A DNA stretch of 54,493 bases from Paenibacillus kobensis NBRC 15729. Lineage in GTDB: Bacteria > Bacillota > Bacilli > Paenibacillales > Paenibacillaceae. A program made the position numbers and the translations under genes. The notes beneath the pieces were generated by a model. That model searched no databases. It was not told the DNA's origin and saw only the letters and a program-made list of their open reading frames with translations. The DNA is taken from contig NZ_BILZ01000041.1 in assembly GCF_004000825.1 (NCBI RefSeq), positions 1 to 54,493 of the forward strand, written 5' to 3'. Positions 41,232-51,900 of the stretch are shown in pieces. Positions within the stretch are counted from its first letter, which is position 1. Each line of letters begins with the position of its first letter.

Positions 41232-42320
41232 TTAGGGAAATATATTTGTGACATTCCCTTTACTATCAACTGCAATTACTTCTTTCAGTCCAGCAATTGG
41301 CCAATCCGACAACTGTTTCTTTAATGTATTCACATCTCCTTGCCAATCGGAAAGGTTTAAAACGACTCTATCTGTCTGACCACTTTGAACTTTACCCTGT
41401 ATACTTGAACTTATATTTTCTTGGTGATGTGGTTGGTTTAGGAGAATAACAATCAAATATTTTCCCTTCAATTTTATAGTCCGGATTTTTTGTAGTATTA
41501 GGCACGTTCGGATTTTGCTCGACTTTATATCCGTTTTTCGCTAGAATCTCAGCAGCTTCATTTTCACGCTCCAAAGCTCGAATATTATCTTTGTCTGGGT
41601 CATTGTAGTTTACTTTCGTTTTAGTTCCAGACGGTTTAGAAGCAGAATCTGAACTACTGCTAGGTGTTGTTTTGCCATTAGAACTAGCATTACCCGAACT
41701 ATTCCCCGTACCTTTACCATTCTTCCCATTGATATTGCTTTTCGATGTATCCGCCGGCTCCAACGGTGCCGTTACTTCCTTACCAACCTTAGGCCTGAAA
41801 CTAATTCCTGTGGCTGCATAATTATTGAATCCAGAATTAATATTATGCTGAAACTCCGTATTCAAAATATAAGCACCGTATTGGTTGGCCATCATAGACA
41901 TCATGTTGAACCTTTGGACTTCGAAGTTATCGTACCTCAGATGCAGCGCCTTTATTTCATGATCATTCAGTGCGTCCCCGTCTGTAAGCGCAAGTCCGAT
42001 TAACAGCGATTTCGGTTGCGAGTAATAGAGTCCGCTTCCAGGTTCATTAAGGTTCGGTACATCCGACGTTTTAATGTTCTCAAGCGTTTTATGCGAGCTT
42101 ACATCAAAGGCAACAGCTGTATTACGCAATGTTTCGTATGGAGTAGTTACTTGTGTAATGACAGCCGCTTTAGCGGTTTCGACTACTTTTCCTTTGCTCT
42201 TGACTTCATCGGATACAAAAGAGTCCACTTTAACCGTTGCGCCATTTTGGGTTCCCGACATTTTCGCGTCAAATACGTCGTTGTCTATTACCATTCTGCC
42301 GTTTTCGATTTTGACACCGT
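41232..42320 (-). pseudogene. Truncated, frameshifted Rhs cassette with CdiA_C-like nuclease tip
   Basis: This Rhs fragment lacks the core end and starts abruptly inside the linker domain at KIENGRMVIDNDVF. It continues with a Ser/Asn-rich linker and a tip with ERENEAAEILAKNGYKVEQN and PDYKIEGKIFDCYSPK. That frame then reads nonsense and stops at 41392. The rest of the domain (QENISSSIQGKVQSG, VVLNLSDWQGD, AVDSKGNVTNIFP) continues in another frame to 41232. Rejoined, the tip matches the PD-(D/E)XK-like CdiA_C tRNA-nuclease pattern. The break lies at AAGAAAATA near 41420 and needs one inserted or two lost bases. The linker is nearly identical in DNA to the distal cassette. Confidence 0.82.
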
Positions 42321-42360
42321 TACGACTTAGCCACCCGATTCATTCGGCACTAGGTGGGGG

Positions 42361-42396
42361 TAAAAGAATGACCTTGAAAGAGAATCTTTCAAGGTC
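42361..42396 (-). terminator. Terminator of the main rhs-immunity transcript
   Basis: GACCTTGAAAG / CTTTCAAGGTC, a perfect 11-bp stem with loop AGAAT; the minus strand continues ATTCTTTTACC. The flanks match the terminator at 38810-38849. Confidence 0.82.
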
Positions 42397-42420
42397 AAAT
42401 AAACACACTACTTTATACAG

Positions 42421-42948
42421 TTATCGATAGATATTCCCTTCAGTTTCTATTGCTTCATACTCATGAACCAAACGTTTCATCCCCGGAAGCCCCTCTTCCG
42501 AATATCCCGATTTACTCAATGCAGTTATTAAGTTATTCAGAACTCTTTTCCATTCAGAATTAAACGATTGCTTTGTTAATGTAACATTTCCACTATTTTG
42601 TAATAGTTGCCCTGTACCGCCTGACACACTCCCCCAGTCGGCATTAATCACTAACTGTGTTGAATCCCATGACAAGTGCCAAACATGTGCAAACGTATTT
42701 GAAGCCCAGTGGATAGTCTTTGCACCTGAGTTTTCTTTTCTTAACACTTCTAAGATTTCTAAAATATCATCAATCATAATACTAATATCATATTTATAAC
42801 CCAGTAAAATCGGAACATATTTCCACACAATCACCGCATTTTCAGTCAAAAGCGGAAATGAACTCTCTATTGCATCTGATAGAGATTCTGCTTCACTATC
42901 AAATAATCCAGTAAACTTCGGACAACTCGCTTGTATAATAAATGACAT
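42421..42948 (-). CDS. Candidate immunity protein for the full-length Rhs toxin
   Basis: A 175-residue cytoplasmic protein starting MSFIIQASCPKFTGLFD, with WHLSWDSTQLVINADWGSVSGGTGQL near the middle. The family is not recognised. The start at 42948 follows AGGAGG and lies 14 bp after the rhs stop; the frame is open further upstream over the toxin end but has no start signal there. Its place directly after a toxin tip, in the same transcript and before a terminator, supports an immunity role. Confidence 0.75.
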   Translation of the reverse strand: MSFIIQASCPKFTGLFDSEAESLSDAIESSFPLLTENAVIVWKYVPILLGYKYDISIMIDDILEILEVLRKENSGAKTIHWASNTFAHVWHLSWDSTQLVINADWGSVSGGTGQLLQNSGNVTLTKQSFNSEWKRVLNNLITALSKSGYSEEGLPGMKRLVHEYEAIETEGNIYR

Positions 42949-42961
42949 CTCGAAACCTCCT

Positions 42962-45900
42962 CTATGGGGCCGGATACCCGTGGAAGGTACCTGTACCGTT
43001 GTTTCTAACCCACATTCTAGTTGCAGGTACTGTTGTACCATCTGGCATGTGAACTACAGATGTAGAACCCGGAGGAAGATCAAACCAGGCCCCTTGACCC
43101 TTTTCCAAGGTACTCGCTTTTGCTCCGGCATACTCTAAATCCGCTTTACTCCATTGTCCTTGAGCTATTCCTGAACTTTTAGCGAGTGCCGAGCCTTCTG
43201 TCCAGTTAACCCCATGCTTTCCTCCTTTGAGATATTTAGCTTCTGGACGAAGACAACCATTTGTATTATGCACCCAAATCCCAAGATCACTGACAAAATA
43301 GGTATGGAACTCGTCAACCGTCATGTTGTAAACCGTAACGTACTTGTGCAACAGTTCAATACTGGTTATTTCCAGTGTATTCCCATCACTCTGAACAAGC
43401 AAGTCACCGACTTTAAGGTCTTTGACGAACGTCCATCCCTTATCTTCCACATAGAACGGATGGTTAAAGGTCGATTCAATCGTCTGACCGCCCACATGAA
43501 TCTTGTAAATCTCATCCGTCTCATGGTTGAACGTTGCCGTAACCTCTTTGTACGCTACCTCGCCAGTCGCTTCATCCTTCGAGAGAACCTTATCTCCGAC
43601 TTCAATGTCTTCAATATTCTTCTCCCCTTCGTCTGTTTGAACTTTCGTTCCAGCCGTGAAGCAATTGCATTCGCTAGAGGTAGTTTTCGCAGCCGGTTTA
43701 CTCGACCCTTGACTGTTTTTACTGCTCGATGCATTCTTCTCCTTGCTAGCTGGCTCTGGTGGAGCCGGTTCTTTTTTGCTAGATTTCGGCATTGCAATCC
43801 CAGACGCCGTATAATCATTAAAACCTGAATTAACATTCGTCACACTCGAAACGATCATACGACCTGCTTCGGATTGATCCATTGCCCATAGATGAATGCT
43901 TACAACTTCCGCATTCCTTAAATGCAATGCTTTAACTTCATTATCATTCAAAGAGCCGTCTCTGACTGAATATGCAATCAATAACGATTGGGCTGGGGTG
44001 TAATAAACACCGCTGCCAGACATTTGACTGAGATCATTCGGTACTTGTGACGAAGTAGTAGTTAACAACTTCTTCTGCGAATTCGTATCGTATACTATTG
44101 CTTTATCAACTTCTACCTTCCTTCCCTCATAAGAAGTTACTACTTTAACGGCACCGATTTTTTCAGATTCGAGGATTTTACCTTTTTTATCCCTAACTTC
44201 ATCAGAAACGTAAGTGTCAACTTTAACCGTTGCACCATTTTGAGGCCCCGTTGCCGCTACTTTTGCATCAAATGCGTCGTTGTCTATAATCATTTTGCCT
44301 TTTTCATTAATGTATACGCCGTATTCTCCCTTTGCTCCGTTTTTACCAGCTGTAAACTGTACTTCATATCCTGTGGCAAGAGTTACGGTGGCAGTCTTCG
44401 TTTTACTATCATATTTAATCTTCGAATCAGTGGCATTCGACAAGTCAGTTAGTTGGACTTCCTTATGCCCCGTCGGATCCCAATACATCAGCGGATCATT
44501 CAACACATACGTATACCGGTTCAGCGACAGCGGATCTTCATCACGTCCCGCATACGTATCCTCCGAAATGAACCTGCTAATGTACGGATCATAGTACCGC
44601 GCACGCAGATAGTACAAGCCGACCTCAGCGTCGTAGAACTCTCCTGAGTAACGAATGGAGCTCGCATAGACTTCGATCGTCAACAGCGGATTGCCGAAGA
44701 TGTCGTAGTCGTACGTATTCTCGACTTCTCCCGCTCCGTTGACCGTATGCACGACGTCTCCATGTCCGTTAAACAGGAAGTACGATGCCTTCATCGCCGC
44801 GTCTACACGAGCAATATAGTTCACGCCGCGTACATACCGGGTCGTGACCGCATCCGACTCATCCGTCTCCAGCACAACATATCGGCGGTCATACAAATAG
44901 TTCGTTACATGCGCCGCGTTGTTGTCCTTCGAGCTGCGGGACACCTTCTGCGTCCGCAGACCGTCGCCATCATAGGTGTATGTGACGCTGGAACGAACGC
45001 TGCCTTGAATACGCTCCGCCTTTATTAATCGATTGAAGCCGTCGAACGTATTGCTCGTCTTTTCCAACAGGACGTTGAGCTCCCCGGAGATGCCATCGCC
45101 GCTCGCGTTCGCACCGGTCGTCTGTTTCAGGCTCCGGTCGTGAGGACGAACATAGCTGACTTGGCTTCTCAGCTCGTTGCCGTTGTCGTCGTACAGATAG
45201 CCGGTCGTCTTCTCCAGAACTTCCTCGCCCTCGTCATCGTACATCCGCTCGACGAGCTGCTTCAGCACATTGGCGTTCGAGTAATTGTATTCGCTCTTCT
45301 TCACGAGATAGGTAACAGCCTTGCCGCTTGACGGTTCGGTATATCCGCTTGGCTGGTCGGATACATACGTCTCGTTCATCGACTGTCGGTTGCCGCTGTC
45401 ATCGTAAGCATACACCGTCGTTTTGCCCGGCGCTTCGACCTTCTTCACCCGTCCGTCCGCATCGTAGCCATACAGCGTCTTCCCATAGCTGTCGGTCTTC
45501 GATGTCTGGCGGCCAGCGCCGTCGTAGCCATACGTATAGGAGGACAGCACCGTGCCGTTGGCCTTCAGATTGCGCAGCGTGAGCAGCCGATTGTTCCGGT
45601 CATATGTGTAGCTCTCCTTCACGCCGCCCGGATAGACGATGGACGTCCGGTTGCCGCCTTCATCGTAATTGTAGGTTGTCGTCTTGCCATTTGCAGCAAC
45701 CGTAGCCATACGATTGGCCTTATCGTACGTATAGGCTGTTGCGTTACCCTTCTTATCCTTGACGGATTCGACATTGCCAACTGCATCGTACATGTACGAC
45801 AGCTGCACCGTACCGCCCTTGGTAACGGTCTTCAGTCGGTTGTTGCCGTCATAGGCATATCGGGACATGCCGCTTGCGTCCGACATCGAAGCCCGGTTGC

Positions 45901-48900
45901 CGGCCTTATCGTACGTGAATTGAATCGTCTCGCCCGTCTCCGCCACCGACTGCTTGAGCAGGAGATTCCGGCTATCATACTCGTAACTTGTATGCCGCCC
46001 GTTCTTGTCCGTCATCTCAGCGATATTCGAACCGAGATCGTAACGATAAACGACCGGTTTGCCATCCGGATTGACGAGCTCCAGCAGCAGCCCGAACGCG
46101 CCGTATTTGTACCTGGTCATCTTGCCTCTGCCGTCGGTCATTGCGACCTTGTTGCCGGCCAAGTCATAGTTGTACGAAGTCGCGATACCGAGCGGATCGG
46201 TCACCTTCACGAGACTGCCGCCATTATCGTATTCGTAGACGTAGGCTTCGCCGAGCGGATTCGTCTCTTTCACGAGATCGCCGCTCGTGTTGTACTTGTA
46301 CGTTGTCTTATAGCCCATGCGGTCGGTCTTCGAGGTCATTCGTCCCGCCAGATCGTATACATATTCCTCGCTGTACCGCTGGTCGTCCGAGCTGCCGGAC
46401 AAATAGCCGGCTGCGTCGATCTCTTTCAAGACATTGCCCGCTGTATCATAGACGTTGTGCTTAATGACGACGTTATACGGATCTTTCACAGTCACAAGCC
46501 GGTTAAGCTTATCGTAAGAATACGACATCCGGTTGCCGAGCGCATTCGTCTCGGACAGCTTGTTGCCCGCAAGATCATATTCGTAACGCATCGTATGATG
46601 CTCACCGTCGGTGACGGCAGTCACTCGGTTCATCTCGTCATATTCATGGATCGTCTCGAAGCCGAGCTCATTCTTCTCCGAGATCCGGTTGCCGTTCTTA
46701 TCGTATTCGTAAGACACGGACGCCGTCTCGGAGCCCGATTGACGCGTCAGCTTCGTAAGCTGGTTCAGCGCATCGTAGACATATTGAAGGACATAGCCCC
46801 TCGGGTCGGTTTCTTGGGTCCGGTTACCCAGCAGATCATATTCATATGATGTAATGAGTTGGATTTTGCTTGCATCCGCTTTATCCTTCAATCCCGCTGC
46901 TCCAGCAGCGACAGAGGATTCAAGGCCGGACTCGTCCACAAGCTGAATCCGCTGCACCATACGGTCCGACAAGTCGTATATGAACCGCTCGACGTCCTTC
47001 TCCGACGCTGTGCGAAGCGTTTCGGTTCGAATCAGATTGCCGCTCTTGTCATAGAAGTTTTCAACAGAAGCGCCGCTGTTGTCGGATGAAGTTCGCACCA
47101 GTTTGTTATCGTAATACGTATATGACGATTCCCTTAAGTACGAACTGTCTTTCGAATTCTGGACCGATTGCTTCAACAGATTGCCGGCTGCATCGTAGAC
47201 GTACGTCTCAATCGAGTAGACGATGCTGCCGCTGCCGTCCCTCTCAAGAGGCGTCCGCGTCTCGACAAGCTGTCCCTTGGCGTCATACTTGTACAGCGTT
47301 ACGTTCCCGCGCTTGTCCTTCGATGACAGAAGATGTCCTGCAAGATCATACTTCATCTCCGTCGTGACGCCGTTAGCGTCGGTTGTCGACTTCTCAGAGC
47401 CGAAAGCATTATAGGCCGACTTCGACACGGCTCCGAGCGGATTGCGCTCGCTTATCTTCCTGCCCAGCTTATCGTAGCTATAAGCGACAACAGAATCGTC
47501 TGCGTACTCGACACGCTGCACGGTGCCGTCGGCATTATAGACGTACACCGTCTCGTTGCCTCGCGCGTCCGTATTCTTCGTCAAGTTGCCCAGAGCGTCG
47601 TATTCCTGTTTCACCGTATTGCCGAGCCCATCCTTGCGCGATGTTACCCGACCCAACCCATCATAGGTAACGACGGTGCCGTCCGACGAGTCGATGCTTC
47701 CGTCATACCGTATACCGTCGACCGTCTTCCGTACGCGGCCAAGCGCATCGTAGGCGATGTACTCGAGTGTCCGGCCGTCCGGTGCAACGGACGTCGTTCT
47801 CCGGTTCATCTTGTCGTACGTATAAGCCGTGCCTGCCATTGCCAATACGTCCGACGGGTTATCCTTCGATGCGTCATATTGGTTAGGTTTGATTTCTTTA
47901 ATTAAATTCCCTGCAGCATCGTAGACGTAACGCTTGACGGCTGTCGAGCCGTCGGCAGCAGGTGCCTTCTCGCGTAACAGACGCCCTTCCGCATCGTATT
48001 CATACACGGTCGAGACGCCCATTGCGTCCGTTGCTTCAACCAACTGTCCCTTCCGGTCGTAACGATAGCCCTTCGCCGTTCGAAGAGGATCGGTCTCCTT
48101 CACAAGACGGTTGTCCAAGTCATACGCGTACGTCGCTGTATTTCCTTTCGCATCCTCGCGGCTGGTCAGCTGTCCGTTCTTGTTATAGCCGTACTTCGTC
48201 GTAGCCAGCACCCGGTCGACGAACTCATCGTCGAACGATGCTCCCGCAAGCTCCTGCTGCGCCAGCTCCGACAGCCGGACAAGCTTCGACTCTGCAATAG
48301 GCCGGGATTGAACGTCGTAACCATACCGCGTCATCTCGTAATCGTTGTCTGCGACCTTCTCTTTCTTCAGTACCGCATTGCCTGCGCGGTCGTATTCATA
48401 CAACGTCTCGCGGCCATTAGGCCCCGACTCCCGCTGCAGACGGCCCGCTTTGTCATAGAAGTACTCAGCCTTGTCGCCGGCCGAAGTCTTCACGGCGGCT
48501 TGTCCGCCAGTGCGCGGCGCCTCATAGAGGAACGTCTCCTTCGACAGCAATCGGCCTGCCTCGTCGTACCGCTGTTCGATCCGCTGGAACGACGACGTCG
48601 ATGCTCCTGCGGAAATGAAGGCCGTTTGTGCCGTTACACGGCCCGCTTCATCATACTCGAAGCGTTGCTCGCCGCCCGCCTGATCGATCCGCTTAGTCAT
48701 AAGGCCGAGTGGCGAGTATTCGAACCGCTGGGCCGTACCGTCCGGATACTCGATCCGGTAAGGCTGGTCGAATACATTCATGAAACGCGTCGTCACCGCT
48801 CCATTGCGGTCCTTCGCTGCGACCATCGACTTGCCGGTTAAATCGTAGTCAAAGGTCTCTTTGCTTTCGTCCGGATACGCCTTCTCTCTGAGAAGTCCGT

Positions 48901-51900
48901 TCCCGTAATAGGCATAATGGGTTGCCGCCCCGTTGGCATCCGTCTCGGTGATGACGTTGCCCGCCCCGTCGTAAGCATAGATAGCCGTCGCGTAGGACGT
49001 TCCATTCTTGCGATTGTCGGCTGCCGTCTGTGCCGAGACAATACGAACTTTCCGGTTAAGCGCATCGTATTCGGCAGTGGTGCCGATGGAGGTTGTCGGA
49101 TCGGCCGCATTATAGCCTTCCCCTTGCGCTTCCATGATGATGTTGCCCCGTCCATCATAACGCTTGTACGACAGCACGGTGCGGCTCTTGCCGTCGAATA
49201 CATAGGTCGTTACGGGCCGGTTGAGCGCATCATACTCGGCTTCGATACCAGGCGCCGTATTCAGCGGCTGCGCCGAATAGCGCGGGTCGATTTCTTTGAT
49301 CCGATTGCCGTTCTCGTCATAGACGTACCTCGACGCATTGCCGATCGGATCGGTTACCCGAACCGCACGTCCCAGTCCGTCGTACAGGTAGCTGGTCGTA
49401 AGCTCATTCCCTTGTACCTTTAGCGTCTCCGACAGCACTCTTCCGGTCTTGTCGTACGCGTAGCGCGTCACTTTGGCCTCCGCCTTACCAGCGTATGGCT
49501 CGCGTTTCTCGGTAACCAGGTTCCGATAATCGTAATCGTAGGCGGTCGTATCGTAGCCCGTACCGTTATAACGATTCTGCTTCATAACATTGCCAACTGC
49601 ATCCCGCTCATAGACAGTGCGGTAGCTGCCGTACTCCGTTCCGCCGCTGCCGGCGGTCAGATCCTTATAACGTCCGGAGTCCTCCGTTACACGGCCCGCG
49701 TAGTCATACACTTTCTCGAAGAGACGGAATTTCTTCTTCGCAGCATCGGCATAATACGTCTCGGACGTCCGGTTGCCTTTCTTGTCGTACGCATATACGG
49801 CAATTCCTGTCCGTACATCGTCAATCTTCGTCTTCTCAGCCGTTACGCGGCCCATGCCATCGTATTCATAGCTGACGGCAGAAGCGACGGCATCGACACC
49901 GCCGGCCGACTGCCCCTTGCGAAGCTCGATGACATGGCCGGCCGAATCGAGCTTATACGATTCATACGTGTAATCGGCTGATCCCTCCGTATATACCTTC
50001 ATCTGTGTAGCGCGTCCTAGTTCATCGAACGCATAGCTGGTCGTTCTGCCGTCTGGCTCCTTCTGCAGCGCGACTTGACCAAGCGGATGATAGGAATAAG
50101 TCGTCTCATTGCCGAGCGCATCCTGCTTGGACCGCAATTGACCGGCCGCATCGTAGCGGTAACGGGTCGTATTAAGTCTCGCATCGGTCTGTGCAATCAG
50201 ATTCCCTGTATAGTTGTATTCATTACGATTCGTATAATAAGTGCTGTTGTCCGGCGTCGTCTCCAACCGAACCAATCTGCTGTTTATGTCATAGACATAA
50301 CGCTTCGGATAGCCTTCTTCATCCGTGATGGTTACGGTGAGCGGCACATCGGCATTCTCGCCGATCCGATAGGCAACAGATGTCGCTGCCTTAAAAGCTC
50401 CGTTCTTATCGTACACCGACTTCTTCACCAGACGCTCGGCGCTGTCATACTCGAAGCGGCTTTCTGTTCCGTTGCCGTCCGTATCCTTCACTTTCTTGCC
50501 GTGCGCGTCATACTGCCATTGGCCGAGAGTCTTCCAAGCGTTGCCTTGCTTCAAGCTTTCCTTCAGTTGTGCGCCAGCCGTATCGTATTCGTACCGGAAC
50601 ACATTCTTGTTGGGATCGGTATATTGGATCTGCAAGTTCGCGAACCGGTTCTCCTCATACACGAAAGCTTCCTGTCCGCCTTCCGGATCGGTCGTGCTTA
50701 TAAGACGATTCAATGTATCGTAGGCGTAGTCCGTGCGTCCGCTGTTCGCATCAATCTTGGCGGTCCGGTTGCCCGTCGTCCAATCGTAAGCGTAGCGTGT
50801 TCCGACTGCCTGTCCTTTAAGCGTACCGTATTCCCTCGTCAAATAAGCGCCCTTCGTATCGCGCCCATCCGCATCGGTGCCGTACTCGTAATTCGTCGCC
50901 ACCGATTGCCCGTCCGATGAAACCTTCTTCTGGATAACGTTGCCGTAAAGATCATAATCATAGTCCGTCATGATCCACTGCTTTTTGTCGTCCGTAATCG
51001 CCTTAGTCTCACGCGTGATATTGCCCTTCGCGTCGACATCATACATCGTCTGCGCCGACGTATTCTTATCCTGCTTCCACGTCTTGGACGTCAGCGCATG
51101 GAATTTGTCGTACGCGTAGGTGTAGACGACCATATGCTCGTTGTCGAGCGGCTCGCCGTTAGCGTCGCGCGGCGCTTCGGGACCGGTATAGTTAGTCAGG
51201 TTGCCGTACTGGTCGTACCGGAAGTTTTCGATGCGCTTCAGCGGCTCCCCCTGCGCCTGCCCGCCTTGCACGTTGTACTGCAGCGTCTCTTTCTTCTTGA
51301 TCAGCTTCATCTCGTCCCGCTCGGTACGAATGACGTCCTTATGGTCCTTACCGTACTTCTCCGTCACAAGAAGCTGATTCTTGCCGTCGTACGTATACTT
51401 CGTTTTACTCCCTAAGGCGTCGGTCTCCTCCGAGTAATACCGGTATGTATCGGCTAAGTATTTGGTATCGTACGCCATGTACCCCGCGAAGCCATAACCG
51501 TCCGGCTCGTTCGTATAAGCATAGGTCGTCTTATCCTTCACAACCGTCAGGAACCGATCGAGGAATTGGGTCTTGCCCTTATCAAAGCCGGTCTTCACAA
51601 GCTCGCGCTTCTCGAACAGCTTGCGGTACTGCATGCTTCCATCGTCGCTCAAGCTCTTCTTATACGACTCATACATGTAGCGCGTCAGCCGGTTCGTCTT
51701 GACATAATCGATCTGCTCCAAGCTCTCATACCGGTTGTAGGCCGAGTACGTATCCTTGCTCATGAACGTAAAACCAAGCTCCGGCTGTTCATACCAATAA
51801 TGGTATTTCGGCATTCCGTCGGTATCGAATACCCTCTGCAGCCTTGTGCGCAGAACGTGCTGAGTACTGTCCGCCAGCGCCGCCGTCTTGTCGTAGACAA

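Noticed and set aside
43555-43836. Arg-rich minus-strand frame inside the HINT region, and similar frames along rhs
   Set aside because: Shadow frames of the rhs gene with no ribosome binding site.
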